From assembly GCF_015710575.1 (NCBI RefSeq), contig NZ_CP065373.1:62001-126000 (forward strand): a DNA stretch of 64,000 bases, read 5' to 3'. The notes under the pieces are model-generated. The model ran no database searches, had not been told where the DNA came from, and saw nothing but the letters and a program-made list of their open reading frames with translations. This document shows, one piece after another, positions 34,130 to 43,652 of this stretch. Made by a program: the position numbers and the translations under genes. The stretch's first letter is position 1, and each line of letters begins with the position of its first letter. Source of the stretch: Mycolicibacterium mengxianglii (lineage in GTDB: Bacteria > Actinomycetota > Actinomycetes > Mycobacteriales > Mycobacteriaceae).

Positions 34130-34999
34130 TCAACGGGTGACGAATGCGGCGAATCGCTCCGCGGCCGGGGCCGGCTCGCGACTCGGAATCCACGCCACGC
34201 CGATCTGCCGCTGGGCACCAGGATGGGACAGCGGGACGTATTCACACATCGGTTCGCCGTGGCCCGGCCGCGGCTCGGGGACCACCGCGACGCCGAAACC
34301 CGCCGCAACCAGGCCTTCCATCGCGGGGATCTCCATCGCCTCGAACACGATTCGCGGCGACACGCCCGCGTCGGCCCACAGTTCGTCGGTGAGCTGACGC
34401 AGCCCGAAACCCGGCGGCAACGCGATCGCAGGCTCGTCGGCGATCTCGGGCAGACGCACCGGCGCGTGACCGGCGAACCGGTGCCCGCGCGGCACCGCGA
34501 GGCACAACCGCTCGACATAGAGCTCGTGCCAACCGAATTCGGCGCTCGCAGGGCGCGGAGAGGTGATGGCGAAATCCGCGCGCCCGTTCTGGATGTGCTG
34601 AATGAGGTCGTGGGCGGCGCCCTGAAACAGGTCGAACTGCACCTGAGGGGCCTCGGACCGGAATCGGCGCAGGAGTTCCGGGACATACCAGCTGGCCACC
34701 GAATGCAGGAACGCCAGCCGGACTGTGCCGGTGTCGGGATCACGCAGTGCGTTGATCCGTTTCACCGCGGCGTCCATTTCGGTGGTGCAACGGAGTGCGT
34801 GTTCGCGCATGATCCGGCCGTAGGCATTCAGCGTCAGCCGGCGATGAACCCGGTCGAACAGCGGTGCGCCGACTTCTTCCTCGAGTCGGGCGAGCGCTCG
34901 CGACAGTGTGGGCTGGCTGACCCCCAGCGTGGCCGCGGCCTCGGTGACGTGCTCGGTCTCGGCGAGCACGACGAACCACCGCAGCTCATCGAGATTCAC
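34130..34999 (-). CDS. LysR-family transcriptional regulator
   Basis: 289 residues from GTG at 34999. The N-terminal winged helix is textbook: NLDELRWFVVLAETEHVTEAAATLGVSQPTLSRALARLEEEVG, residues 2-45. An effector-binding domain follows (LAFLHSVASWYVPELLRRF; GFGVAVVPEPRPG). It probably controls the MFS gene immediately downstream. A LysR-type box (ATAC-N7-GTAT) lies 10 bases upstream of its start. Confidence 0.9.
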   Translation of the reverse strand: MNLDELRWFVVLAETEHVTEAAATLGVSQPTLSRALARLEEEVGAPLFDRVHRRLTLNAYGRIMREHALRCTTEMDAAVKRINALRDPDTGTVRLAFLHSVASWYVPELLRRFRSEAPQVQFDLFQGAAHDLIQHIQNGRADFAITSPRPASAEFGWHELYVERLCLAVPRGHRFAGHAPVRLPEIADEPAIALPPGFGLRQLTDELWADAGVSPRIVFEAMEIPAMEGLVAAGFGVAVVPEPRPGHGEPMCEYVPLSHPGAQRQIGVAWIPSREPAPAAERFAAFVTR

Positions 35000-35008
35000 G
35001 AACAGATG

Positions 35009-35023
35009 ATACTCAGCGGGTAT
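35009..35023. promoter_or_regulatory. LysR-type box ATAC-N7-GTAT
   Basis: ATAC at 35009-35012 and GTAT at 35020-35023 fit the T-N11-A LysR box with dyad symmetry. It lies between the LysR start (34999) and the stop of the GGDEF gene (35059), the place expected for an autoregulatory site. Confidence 0.45.
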
Positions 35024-35058
35024 GACCTGAAGTCAGTTGTTGCGGCTGGGTCATGGTG

Positions 35059-36186
35059 CTACCACTGATCGTCGGACTCGAACCGGTGGTGATCGAGGGC
35101 GGCCGGGGTCGGGCACACCGTGTAGCGCGCCTGATTGCCGCCGCCGCGGCGGGCATCGGCCATGGTCTGGCCGGCCAGGTCGATCAGCTCATCGAGCAGT
35201 TCCTGCGGCGGGCAGCCCGACAATGCCGCCAACGGTGTGCACACCACGCCGATGCTCGCCGTCAACCGCGGTGGTGTGGTGGCCACCGCGCCCCGGATCC
35301 GCTCGACGAGCGGAGAGGAATCCGTGGAGGAGAACGTGTCGGCGATGACGAACTCGGCATCACCCACCCGGCCCACGATGGCGTTGTTTCGCGTGGTCTC
35401 GCGCAGGGTCTGGGCCACCGCCACCAAGGTCCGCTCGCATGCGATCGTCCCTTGGGTGCTCTTGAGCAGACTGAAGTTGTCCAGCGTCACCAGCAGCACC
35501 ACCAGGTAGCGGTCGTCCACCCGGCCGCGGGCCGAGACCAGGGCGCCGGTGGCGCGGTAGAAGGCGTCCCGATTCAGCAGGCCGGTGAGCCGGTCGATCT
35601 CCGAGGCCAACACGTCGACACCCAGAAGATGCACCATCGCCCGGCAGGCTCCCGGCACCGACACGTTGACCATGGTGATGAACAGGAAAGCGCAGACGGC
35701 GAACACCGGATCGGTTTCACTCCCGAGCCGCCCCGCCAGCACCGCTGTGGCGGCGGTCGCGACCACGATCACGCCCGCCATGTGGCGGGGTGAATGGAAG
35801 AACGCGACGTAACCGCCGATGGCGGCAAAGGCGGTGCAGCCGAGCAGACCCGCCGCCGCGTTCGACTGAACCAGGCACGTTGCTGCGGTGCACAGGCTCG
35901 AGATCAGCGCGAACGCCCACGAGGATGCCTTGCTCGGCCACCGCGGACGCAGCCACGCCGCGGCCATCAACAGCGAGACCGCAGCAACGATCACGGTGGT
36001 GGCACGAGCAGCCGCGCCCTGCGGCCCCGCAGGGCTCCACAGCATGGCGATGTTGACCGCAGTAAGAGCAGAGATCGTCAACGCCAGGAGACGGCACGTG
36101 AAGGGCTGCATACCGCGTGAGGCGAGAAGTGCTGTTAGCCAGTAAAAGTTGTCGGGCTGCCGCCACCATCGCCGAGATGTCATCAC
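35059..36186 (-). CDS. Membrane-bound GGDEF-domain protein with degenerate active site
   Basis: 375 residues from GTG at 36186 (ATG at 36183 next to it), with GAGGAGGG about 10 bases upstream. The first half is membrane: six or so hydrophobic segments from LLALTISALTAVNIAML to FLFITMVNVSVPGAC. The second half has the GGDEF fold start DRLTGLLNRDAFYRA and, near residue 275, GRVGDAEFVIAD. The signature is therefore GDAEF rather than GGDEF. Active diguanylate cyclases need the second Gly and the acidic pair, so it is probably inactive or a c-di-GMP/GTP sensor. It is a single gene with no EAL domain. Confidence 0.83.
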   Translation of the reverse strand: MMTSRRWWRQPDNFYWLTALLASRGMQPFTCRLLALTISALTAVNIAMLWSPAGPQGAAARATTVIVAAVSLLMAAAWLRPRWPSKASSWAFALISSLCTAATCLVQSNAAAGLLGCTAFAAIGGYVAFFHSPRHMAGVIVVATAATAVLAGRLGSETDPVFAVCAFLFITMVNVSVPGACRAMVHLLGVDVLASEIDRLTGLLNRDAFYRATGALVSARGRVDDRYLVVLLVTLDNFSLLKSTQGTIACERTLVAVAQTLRETTRNNAIVGRVGDAEFVIADTFSSTDSSPLVERIRGAVATTPPRLTASIGVVCTPLAALSGCPPQELLDELIDLAGQTMADARRGGGNQARYTVCPTPAALDHHRFESDDQW

Positions 36187-36337
36187 CGGGTAGCTGCCCT
36201 CCTCTGTCTGGTGCAACCCGCACTACGCTCAGTGCGCGCCACACGGGGGAGTGCTTGCGTACAACGGGGATACGGTCCAGGAAAAACGGTACCAAGGGTG
36301 CCTGCCCGGGTCGAGGGCCTCGCTCGCCTCCACAGCT

Positions 36338-37834
36338 TCAGCTCAGGTGTGAACGCAGCTCACGTTTGAGCACCTTGCCGTAGCTGTTCTTCGGTAGTTC
36401 GGCGATCATCTCGTAGCGCTTCGGCCGCTTGAACCGTGCGATGCGTTGCAGCAGATGGGCATCGAGTTCGTCCGCCAGCGCCGGGGTCGGTGCGGCCGGG
36501 CCGGACGCCGCGACCACGAACGCCACCACGACCTCACCCCATTCGGCGTCGGGCGCACCGACCACGCAGGCCTCCGACACACCGGGATGCTCCAGCAACG
36601 CCTCCTCGACCTCGCGGGGATAGATATTGCTGCCCCCGCTGATCACCACATCCTTGGACCGGTCGCGCAGGGTCAGGAAGCCGCGACCGTCGAAGGAACC
36701 GACATCCCCGGTGCGCAGCCAGCCCCCCTGCAGTGTTTCCGCGGTCGCAGCAGGGTTGTTCCAGTACCCCGTCATCACGGCGTCGCCGCGACAGGCGATC
36801 TCGCCGACCTGCCCGGTGGGCACCGGGAGCCCGTCGTCGTCGAGGACGGCGACCTGCATCCCGGAGCGCGCATAACCGACCGAACCCAGCACGGCGTCGT
36901 CGGCGCCTTCGTGGTCGGCACGGCGCAGGCCCGTGATCGTCATCGGCGACTCCCCCTGGCCGTAGATCTGCGCGAAGACGGGGCCGAAGGCGGCCAGTGC
37001 TTTCTTCATGCTTTCGACATACATCGGGCCGCCGCCGTAGACGATCGTGCGCAGGTTGCGCGGACGGGGCCGGCCCGTCTCGACCAGCCGTTGGACCATC
37101 GTCGGCGCCAGGAACGCGCTCGCGCCGGGATGGTGGTCGCAGAGGTCCAGGAATTCGCCGGTGTCGAATGAACCGGAGCCGGGCACCACCTGGCGCGCCC
37201 CGCGCAGCACGTACGGCAGAACGTAGAGGCCCGACCCGTGCGACATCGGGGCGCCGTGGATCAGGCTGCACGCGTCGTCGGGGGAATCGATATCGGCCAG
37301 ATGCGCCACGGTCATCGCTATCAGGTTGCGGTGCGAGAGCATCGCCCCCTTGGATCTGCCGGTGGTGCCGCTGGTGTAGAACAACCACGCCAACGTCTCC
37401 GGGTCGGTGTCGGGCACCGCCGCCGGCTCCGCGGCGCACCGGTCCCGGTAACCGGCGGACCCCACGATGTCGATCGGGACGTCGGTGAACGCTCCCAGCT
37501 CCGGGCCGATCTTCGCCGAGGCGAACACCTGGGCCGCGCCGGAATCCTCGAGGATCTGCTGCATCTCGCGGGGATGCAGCTTGAAGTTGATCGGAACCAC
37601 CGCACATTCGGCGGCCCACGCCGCGAAGAACAACTCCACGATCTCCGGACGGTTCTCGCTGGCGATCGCGATCCGAGTTCCCGGCGGAATACCCTGCAGG
37701 CGAAGCGAAGCCGCCAACCGCAACGCCCGATCACGCAACTGCACCCAGGTGCTGACACAGCGCTGACCGTGAAAGACCGCGCCCTGGTCCCCGAACCGCA
37801 CGGCCGCCTGGTCCAGCACCGCGAACACGCTCAC
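36338..37834 (-). CDS. AMP-dependent acyl-CoA ligase (FadD-like)
   Basis: 498 residues from GTG at 37834, which overlaps the SDR stop by 4 bases; the longer open frame upstream is a shadow of the SDR gene. Adenylation-enzyme motifs: [19 protein letters not shown] (P-loop, A3), IYGQGESPM (A5), [22 protein letters not shown] (A7-A8) and the catalytic Lys region [14 protein letters not shown] near the end (A10). It activates a carboxylic acid to acyl-AMP and then acyl-CoA. Last gene of the leftward unit of cluster 2. Confidence 0.9.
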   Translation of the reverse strand: MSVFAVLDQAAVRFGDQGAVFHGQRCVSTWVQLRDRALRLAASLRLQGIPPGTRIAIASENRPEIVELFFAAWAAECAVVPINFKLHPREMQQILEDSGAAQVFASAKIGPELGAFTDVPIDIVGSAGYRDRCAAEPAAVPDTDPETLAWLFYTSGTTGRSKGAMLSHRNLIAMTVAHLADIDSPDDACSLIHGAPMSHGSGLYVLPYVLRGARQVVPGSGSFDTGEFLDLCDHHPGASAFLAPTMVQRLVETGRPRPRNLRTIVYGGGPMYVESMKKALAAFGPVFAQIYGQGESPMTITGLRRADHEGADDAVLGSVGYARSGMQVAVLDDDGLPVPTGQVGEIACRGDAVMTGYWNNPAATAETLQGGWLRTGDVGSFDGRGFLTLRDRSKDVVISGGSNIYPREVEEALLEHPGVSEACVVGAPDAEWGEVVVAFVVAASGPAAPTPALADELDAHLLQRIARFKRPKRYEMIAELPKNSYGKVLKRELRSHLS

Positions 37835-38613
37835 CGCGGCACCCACTCCGAGGTCAGCGCGAAATCGGACAGGTACTTGGTGGAACTCCACCCGCCGTCG
37901 ACGACGATCGTCTGGCCGTTGATGAAACTCCCGCCGGGCGAACACAGGAACGCCACCGTGCTGGCGATGTCCTCGACCCGGCCCAGGCGTTGGTGGGGAG
38001 TCATCTCGGTGTTGATCTTGCGGAACCGTTCGTCCTCCAGTCGGTGCTCGACCATCGGCGTGACCGTGACACCCGGCGCCACTGCGTTGCAGCGGATGCC
38101 CTGCGGACCGTACTGGCAGGCGATGTGGGTGGTCAGTGCCGTCAAGCCGCCCTTGGCCGCGGAGTAGGCGCCCCCACGCAACCCGCCGACCACGGCGAAC
38201 GTCGACGTCACGTTGATGATCGCCGACCCGGCCTGCATATGCGGTATGGCCTCGCGCGCCATCCGGAACGGGGCGCGCAGCATCAGTCCCAGGAAGTAGT
38301 CCAGGTCGTCGTCGGCGGTCTCGTGCAGCGGCTTGGGGCTGCCGACGCCGGCGTTGTTGATCAGGAAATCGACGCCACCCCAACGACTGCGTGCCTCGCC
38401 GACGATGCGCGCCGGGGCGTCGTCGTCGGTGAGGTCCACGGCAATGGTGGCAATTCGCCCGGTGTCACCCACCGCCCGCTCCAGCTCGGCGAGCCGTCCG
38501 GCGTCGCGCCCGGTACCCAGTACCGCGATACCCGCCGCGGCCAGGGTGGTGGCACAGCCGAAGCCGATCCCGCTGCTGGCGCCGGTCACGATGGCCACCT
38601 GGTTGTCTGACAT
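37831..38613 (-). CDS. Short-chain dehydrogenase/reductase
   Basis: 260 residues from ATG at 38613, whose A overlaps the upstream ligase stop (TGATG). Motifs: [23 protein letters not shown], catalytic Ser in [20 protein letters not shown] with the Tyr-Lys pair, and [10 protein letters not shown] near the end. It probably oxidises a hydroxy intermediate in the cluster 2 pathway. Translationally coupled between two CoA ligases. Confidence 0.88.
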   Translation of the reverse strand: MSDNQVAIVTGASSGIGFGCATTLAAAGIAVLGTGRDAGRLAELERAVGDTGRIATIAVDLTDDDAPARIVGEARSRWGGVDFLINNAGVGSPKPLHETADDDLDYFLGLMLRAPFRMAREAIPHMQAGSAIINVTSTFAVVGGLRGGAYSAAKGGLTALTTHIACQYGPQGIRCNAVAPGVTVTPMVEHRLEDERFRKINTEMTPHQRLGRVEDIASTVAFLCSPGGSFINGQTIVVDGGWSSTKYLSDFALTSEWVPR

Positions 38614-40244
38614 CAGCGCACTCCGCTCGCGGTGGTCTGGGTGGTGGGCGCCGGCGACATCAGCGCGGCGCGGATCTGGTGCTTGAGCACCTTGCCGGCG
38701 TCGTTCTTCGGCAGGGCGTCCCAGACGACCACCCGCTCGGGTGCCTTGAACCGGGCGATCCCGTTGGTGCTCAGCACTTCCCGCAGCTCGGCGACATCGG
38801 GAACCGCAGCTGCGCCGGGCACGATCACCGCACAGGCCTGTTCGCCGGTGCGCTCATCGGGGACGCCGACGATGGCGAGTTCGGCGATACCGGGATGGGT
38901 GATCAGCACGTCCTCGATCTCCTTGGGTGAGATGTTCTCACCATTGCGGATGATGATGTCCTTGGCCCGGCCGGTGACCACCAGGTATTCGTCGTCGACG
39001 AACCGGGCCAGGTCCCCGGTACGGAAAAACCCGTCACTGGTGAAGGATTCGGCTTCGTCGTCGGCACGCAGATAACCGACCAGCATCTGCGGCCCGCGGG
39101 CCTCGATCTCGCCGGAACCCTCGGCGGCCGCGTCGTGGTGGGCCAGCCGGATCTCGGCGATCCCGGGTCGTCCGTCGGTGTCGGCGGCCCGGGCGGCATC
39201 ACCGGGGCGCAGTGCGCCGACTGTGGTCACCGGCACTTCGGTGGAGCCGTACACCCGGGTGACGAGTGCCCGCTCGAAATAGTCGGCGGCGCGGCGAATC
39301 AGCGCCGGGGGCACCGAAGCGCCGCCGCAGATGAACACCTCGAGGTCCGGCAGTCGGGTGCCCGCGGTGTCCGCCGCTGTCAGCAACTGGTCCAGGAACG
39401 GGGTGGCTCCGGCCATGTGGGTGCAGCGTTCGGCAGCCATCAGGTGCGCGCCCTCGGCGGCGTCCCAGCGCTCCATCAGCACCGCTGTCGTCCCGAGCAG
39501 CAGTGGGCACTCGAAGGCGTAGATCGACCCGCCGATGTGGGCGATCGGCGAGGCCACCAGAAAGCGGTCGCCGGGGTCGACATGCCAGTGGTCACGGAGC
39601 TGACAGATCAGTGCGTGAATCGAATTGTGGCTGTGCAGGACACCTTTGGGTCGACCGGTGGTGCCAGAGGTGTAGAGGACCATCCGCACGTCATCGGGAT
39701 CGAGCTCCGGAAGCGCCCGGGACGGGACGGATTCGAGCAGGGTGGAGTAGTCGGTGTGCGGACCGGCTGGGCTGCGCACCACCACCACTTCCGGCGGCGC
39801 CGGCAGGTCAGCGGTCACCCGGCTGAGCATCGCAGCGTAGTCGTGTCCACGAAAGGTGCCGGGGATGACGATCATTCGAGTGTCAGCGTCCTCGAGAATG
39901 AAGCTGAGTTCCCGGTCCCGAAGCGACGGCAGAATCGGGTTGACCACCATGCCGGCCAGCGTGGCGCCCAGATAGACCACGGCGGCTTCGTGCCAGTTCG
40001 GCAGCATGAAAGAGACCACGCTGCCGGTGGGCATCCGCGCCGCCATGGCGTGCGCCATCGCCGAGGCCTGACGGTGGAGCTGGGCACAATCGACCCGGTG
40101 CGTGCCGTCGATGAGCACCTCGCGTTGCGGCGTCGACTCGGCGGCGGCTGCCAGTTCGTCGGCGAGCGTGCGGTGCACCCACAGGCCTGCGGCGTAGGCG
40201 TCTGCCACCCGCTGCTGGTCGGTACGCGTAATCCCGCGGATCAT
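38613..40244 (-). CDS. AMP-dependent acyl-CoA ligase (FadD-like)
   Basis: 543 residues from ATG at 40244. Adenylation motifs: [75 protein letters not shown] and the catalytic Lys in [15 protein letters not shown]. It is close in type to cyclohexanecarboxylate and steroid-acid CoA ligases of actinobacteria (my judgement from motif style, not tested). It starts 9 bases after the GntR gene, so regulator and ligase are co-transcribed. Confidence 0.9.
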   Translation of the reverse strand: MIRGITRTDQQRVADAYAAGLWVHRTLADELAAAAESTPQREVLIDGTHRVDCAQLHRQASAMAHAMAARMPTGSVVSFMLPNWHEAAVVYLGATLAGMVVNPILPSLRDRELSFILEDADTRMIVIPGTFRGHDYAAMLSRVTADLPAPPEVVVVRSPAGPHTDYSTLLESVPSRALPELDPDDVRMVLYTSGTTGRPKGVLHSHNSIHALICQLRDHWHVDPGDRFLVASPIAHIGGSIYAFECPLLLGTTAVLMERWDAAEGAHLMAAERCTHMAGATPFLDQLLTAADTAGTRLPDLEVFICGGASVPPALIRRAADYFERALVTRVYGSTEVPVTTVGALRPGDAARAADTDGRPGIAEIRLAHHDAAAEGSGEIEARGPQMLVGYLRADDEAESFTSDGFFRTGDLARFVDDEYLVVTGRAKDIIIRNGENISPKEIEDVLITHPGIAELAIVGVPDERTGEQACAVIVPGAAAVPDVAELREVLSTNGIARFKAPERVVVWDALPKNDAGKVLKHQIRAALMSPAPTTQTTASGVR

Positions 40245-40252
40245 CGCACGCC

Positions 40253-40993
40253 CTAACCCCGTACCCGGCGGATGGTCATCGAATGGCGGTAGCGCGAGGC
40301 CGGGTGGGTGTTGATGGTCACCTGAGCCACCTCGCCGTCGGAGGTGGTGTAGGTGCGGCGCAGCTCCAGCGCGGCCGATCCGGCGTCCACCTTGAGCTCG
40401 ATGGCAACGTCGGCGGGCATCAGGACCGCCGAGATCTCTTGGTGCACCCCGACCACGGTGCGGCCGAACATGTCTTCGATGAGCGGGAAGATGGGCCCGT
40501 TGTGACGCTGCAGCATCCGGCCCACTGCCGCGAATGCCCGGTTGATGTAGTACTCCGTGTGACAGACCGGATATGCCGCTCCGTCAGAGCGCCGGTAGCC
40601 ACGCACCGCGAGCCAGCTCTGCCCGGCGGGCAGCCCGGTGCGGGCGGACAGCTCGTCGTCGACGGTGACCATCCGGTTGGACTCGATGACGAACAACGCG
40701 CCGCTGGCGAACGCCAGCAGATCGTTGATGGACATCACGTCCTGGGCGTAGGAACCCGTTGACGTCCGCGGCACCACCAGCGTTCCGGCCCGTGGCCGTG
40801 ATGACACCAGGTTGTCCTCACGCAGCCGGCGCAGCGCCTCCCGCACGGTGTACCTGCTCACCGAAAAGCGTTCGCAGAGGGCGTGTTCGGTGGGCAGCTG
40901 CGAACCCACCGGGTAGACGCCCTCCACGATCTCCTGCCGGAGAGTGTGCGCTACCTGCAGGTAACGCGGATCCGTGGGCCGTGCCTCGGTCAC
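40253..40993 (-). CDS. GntR-family regulator with UTRA (HutC-type) effector domain
   Basis: 246 residues from GTG at 40993, overlapping the previous stop by 4 bases. The GntR winged helix is at residues 8-72: PRYLQVAHTLRQEIVEGVYPVGSQLPTE and FSVSRYTVREALRRLREDNLV. The C-terminal UTRA domain spans about 95-240, with SWLAVRGYRRSDGAAYPVCHTEYYI. HutC-type regulators bind carboxylic or sugar effectors and usually repress the genes around them. Three related elements in the cluster 2 control region are plausible targets. Confidence 0.9.
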   Translation of the reverse strand: MTEARPTDPRYLQVAHTLRQEIVEGVYPVGSQLPTEHALCERFSVSRYTVREALRRLREDNLVSSRPRAGTLVVPRTSTGSYAQDVMSINDLLAFASGALFVIESNRMVTVDDELSARTGLPAGQSWLAVRGYRRSDGAAYPVCHTEYYINRAFAAVGRMLQRHNGPIFPLIEDMFGRTVVGVHQEISAVLMPADVAIELKVDAGSAALELRRTYTTSDGEVAQVTINTHPASRYRHSMTIRRVRG

Positions 40994-42618
40994 GTGACCA
41001 CCTGAGCCGCGCGGCGTAATGCCAGCACCGAACCTTCGCCGTCGGCGGCGACGAACAGGGTCCCGTCCGGCCCGGCCGTGATTCCGGCGAAGGGGCCCTG
41101 CGGACCGGAGAACGGCGGCATCCCCCGCAGCGGTTTGGGCTCCACACCCGGTGGCGGACCGATCGGAAGACCGGCGGCGATGGTGTGCCGGGCGCCGGTG
41201 GTGAGGTCCACCGTGAGGACCGATTGGGCGCCGGCGTCGACGACGTAGAGCTGGTCATCGACGACGAGCAGGCCCTGGGGCCGCTGCAGTCCATCGAGCA
41301 CCGATTCCGTCTGTGAACCAACGATTTTCACTACGCGGCCGGCGCCGGACTCGGCGACCAGCGGTGCCCCGTCGGGGCCGATCGCCACACCGACGGGCTG
41401 AGCCAGCCCGTCGGCCAGGGTCTCGGGGCCGTGCTGGTGGATCGCCAGCACTCGACCGGTACCGAACTCGGCGACTACGGGGGTGCCACCGGGTGCCAGC
41501 GCGATACCGTACAGCTGGTCCAAACCGTCTACCAGGAACTCACTTTCGCTGCGTTGCGGCCAGTAGCGGGCCACTTGGCCACCGGAGGTGGTGACCACGA
41601 GTTCGCCGGGGCCGGCCACCGCGACACCTCGGATGAAACCCGGGTATCCGGGGGAGAACAGCATGCCGATGGTGTCGAGCGAGCCGTCCGGGCGCAGCCC
41701 GTAGAGGTAGGTGCCGTCGGCGACGTAGACCGAGCCGTCGTGGGCGACTGCCAGATCCATTGGCCAGTTGAGCCCGCCCGGCAGCAGCGCCCGGGTGGCC
41801 CCGTCACCGAGGATCTCGGTGATCTCACCGGTGAAGTTCGAGACGAACAACCTGCCATCTGCGAACGTGAGGTTGTCCAGCCCGGGATTGAGCTGGGCCA
41901 GCACAGTGCGCTCACCGGTGCGGGGATCGATGCGTAAGACCTGGCCGCTGTGGACCTGGGTGGAGACGATCCTGCCGTCGGCGTCGAACTTCACCGCATC
42001 CGGCACGCCGAGGTCGCCGGCAACGCGTTCCGCCTGGCTGTGCTTGCCGCCGTCGGGATCGATGCGCCAGATTTCGTTGGCGCCCATCACCGGGAAGTAC
42101 AGCATCCCGTCGGGCCCGAACTCCATGGCGTTCGGCGACGGTACGTTCTCCAGCAGCACCCGCGGCTCGCCCCCGGCGAGGTCGAGCTCCAGCAGTCGTC
42201 CGCCTTCGCGGCATTCCCCGATGAACAGCCGTCCCCGGTGCACGGTGATCCCGTTGGCCGAGGGCACGTCGTCGCGAAGCACCCGGGTCCGCCCGCGCTC
42301 GAGCACGCTGACCCGGCCGTCCATCACCTCGGTGGCGATCAACGTCCCGTCCGGCCCGAATGCCACGTCGTCGGGCGCGACGATGTCACCGCCCTTGGCG
42401 CTGACCGTGTCCAACTCGGCGGTGTCGAGGTTCAGGGCGCTGATCTGGCTGCCGGTCACCTGCGCGATGTACACCCGGCCGTCCGGACCGGTGCGCAGGC
42501 CGTTCGCGCCGAAGAGGCGACTCGGCGCGGTCAGCCTGGTCAGCCCCCATCCGTCACCGAGGTGGGGTTCGCCGTATCCAGACGGGGGAGCGTATCGAGA
42601 AGGGGGTCCGCCGTTCAT
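40990..42618 (-). CDS. NHL/SMP-30-type beta-propeller protein (lactonase-like)
   Basis: 542 residues from ATG at 42618. It has many short blades with the repeating GPDG.LYVA pattern (TGPDGRVYIAQVTGSQI, AFGPDGTLIATEVMDG, EFGPDGMLYFPVMGANEIW, AVAHDGSVYVADGTYLYGL, AIGPDGAPLVAESGAG, TAGPDGTLFVAADGEG). The repeat number suggests two propellers or one long toroid. Related folds include SMP-30 lactonases and vgb-like lyases. No signal peptide is seen. It leads the leftward unit, opposite the BVMO-containing operon, so hydrolysis of the lactone that BVMO would make is a reasonable guess. Confidence 0.8.
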   Translation of the reverse strand: MNGGPPSRYAPPSGYGEPHLGDGWGLTRLTAPSRLFGANGLRTGPDGRVYIAQVTGSQISALNLDTAELDTVSAKGGDIVAPDDVAFGPDGTLIATEVMDGRVSVLERGRTRVLRDDVPSANGITVHRGRLFIGECREGGRLLELDLAGGEPRVLLENVPSPNAMEFGPDGMLYFPVMGANEIWRIDPDGGKHSQAERVAGDLGVPDAVKFDADGRIVSTQVHSGQVLRIDPRTGERTVLAQLNPGLDNLTFADGRLFVSNFTGEITEILGDGATRALLPGGLNWPMDLAVAHDGSVYVADGTYLYGLRPDGSLDTIGMLFSPGYPGFIRGVAVAGPGELVVTTSGGQVARYWPQRSESEFLVDGLDQLYGIALAPGGTPVVAEFGTGRVLAIHQHGPETLADGLAQPVGVAIGPDGAPLVAESGAGRVVKIVGSQTESVLDGLQRPQGLLVVDDQLYVVDAGAQSVLTVDLTTGARHTIAAGLPIGPPPGVEPKPLRGMPPFSGPQGPFAGITAGPDGTLFVAADGEGSVLALRRAAQVVT

Positions 42619-42654
42619 CGGACGGACAATAGCAACCCGATTTCGTCCAGACAA
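42618..42654. promoter_or_regulatory. Two GntR-type elements upstream of the beta-propeller operon
   Basis: TCGGACGGACAA (42618-42629) and TCGTCCAGACAA (42643-42654) are imperfect copies of the perfect palindrome TTGTCCGGACAA at 42740-42751. Both are followed by TAGC. The first abuts the ATG of the leftward gene, so binding there would shut the operon that encodes the GntR regulator. Confidence 0.5.
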
Positions 42655-42662
42655 TAGCGCTT

Positions 42663-42684
42663 CAAGCATTGGAATCGGTGCTTG
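42663..42684. promoter_or_regulatory. Inverted repeat CAAGCA-N10-TGCTTG
   Basis: CAAGCA at 42663-42668 and TGCTTG at 42679-42684, perfect 6-bp arms with a 10-base spacer, in the middle of the cluster 2 divergent promoter. It differs from the GntR-type elements, so it may bind a second regulator or be a chance match. Confidence 0.35.
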
Positions 42685-42709
42685 ACTACGGCCGGAGCGT
42701 AGGAGAATG

Positions 42710-42730
42710 ATGCTCTCCAAATGAGAGCAT
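42710..42730. promoter_or_regulatory. Inverted repeat ATGCTCTC-N5-GAGAGCAT
   Basis: ATGCTCTC at 42710-42717, centre CAAAT, GAGAGCAT at 42723-42730: perfect 8-bp arms. It lies 43-63 bases before the first gene of the ten-gene operon, a position suited to an operator overlapping the core promoter. It is unlike the other palindromes of the region. Confidence 0.5.
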
Positions 42731-42739
42731 GCCAAATTC

Positions 42740-42751
42740 TTGTCCGGACAA
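42740..42751. promoter_or_regulatory. Perfect palindrome TTGTCCGGACAA (GntR-type operator candidate)
   Basis: Twelve-base perfect dyad, 22 bases before the ATG at 42774. The right half is shared with two degenerate copies at 42618-42654. GntR proteins typically bind short dyads with a 0-2 base centre, and a GntR gene lies in the divergent operon. Confidence 0.55.
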
Positions 42752-42773
42752 ATACGACTTGTCGAGGTGGGTC

Positions 42774-43652
42774 ATGACCGCGGATCAGCTCGGCCTGCGG
42801 GGACGGTTGGTCGTGGTCTCCGGAGCTGCCGGCGGCGGTATCGGCACCACCGTGACCGAGATGGTGGCCCAGGCCGGCGCGACCGTCGTCGCCGTCAGCC
42901 GATCCAAGGAGAAGCTCGACCAGCACATCGGCCCGCTGGTCGACCGGGGGTTGCCGATCGTGCCGGTGGCCGCCGATGCGGCTACCGACGAGGGCATCGA
43001 CACCGCACTCGACGCAGCGCGGTCGGCCGCCAGAGATACCGGGGCACAGCTGTACGGACTGGTCAATGTCGCCGGCGGCGCGGCGCCGGCGACCTGGATG
43101 CCATCCACCCGGGTGCGTAGGTCGGACTGGCGTGAGCTGTTCGCGGCGAATCTCGAAACCATGTTCTTCATGAGCCAGGCGGTCGCGGGCGAATTACGCA
43201 CGAGCGGCTGCCCGGGCTCGATCGTCTCCATCTCCTCGATCAGCGGAATGAACACCGCGCCGTTTCATATCGCCTACGGCACCGCCAAGGCCGCCGTCGT
43301 TGCGGCAACCCGGACCATGGGGGCCGAACTGGCCGCCTCGGGCATCCGGGTCAACGCCGTGGCGCCCGGGGTGACGGAGACGCCGGCGTCAGGCACCTAC
43401 GTCGACGACGATCCCGAGCGGGACCGTCGCGCCATCGCCATGGGGCGCCGCGGCACACCCGCCGAACAGGCCGGCGCGATCTTGTTCCTGCTCTCCGATC
43501 TCTCCAGCTACGTCACCGGTCAGACCCTGCTCGTCGACGGCGGGCTCAACCTGCGCTGGACACACGTGGGCGCCGACAACACGTCGTTGTTCCTCAAGGA
43601 CGACAACTTCCGCGACGCCATCACCCGCTGGGAAGGACAGGATCTGACATGA
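42774..43652 (+). CDS. Short-chain dehydrogenase/reductase (first gene of ten-gene operon)
   Basis: 292 residues from ATG at 42774 with GAGGTGG upstream; the frame is open to 42729 but that stretch contains the operator. Motifs: VVVSGAAGGGIGTTVTEM (a longer glycine loop than classical SDRs), LVNVAGGAAPA, SISSISGMNTAPF (Ser), AYGTAKAAVV (Tyr-Lys) and LLVDGGLNLRWTH. A 30-residue extension follows the usual end. Oxidation of an alcohol to the ketone needed by the BVMO is a likely role. Confidence 0.88.
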   Translation: MTADQLGLRGRLVVVSGAAGGGIGTTVTEMVAQAGATVVAVSRSKEKLDQHIGPLVDRGLPIVPVAADAATDEGIDTALDAARSAARDTGAQLYGLVNVAGGAAPATWMPSTRVRRSDWRELFAANLETMFFMSQAVAGELRTSGCPGSIVSISSISGMNTAPFHIAYGTAKAAVVAATRTMGAELAASGIRVNAVAPGVTETPASGTYVDDDPERDRRAIAMGRRGTPAEQAGAILFLLSDLSSYVTGQTLLVDGGLNLRWTHVGADNTSLFLKDDNFRDAITRWEGQDLT

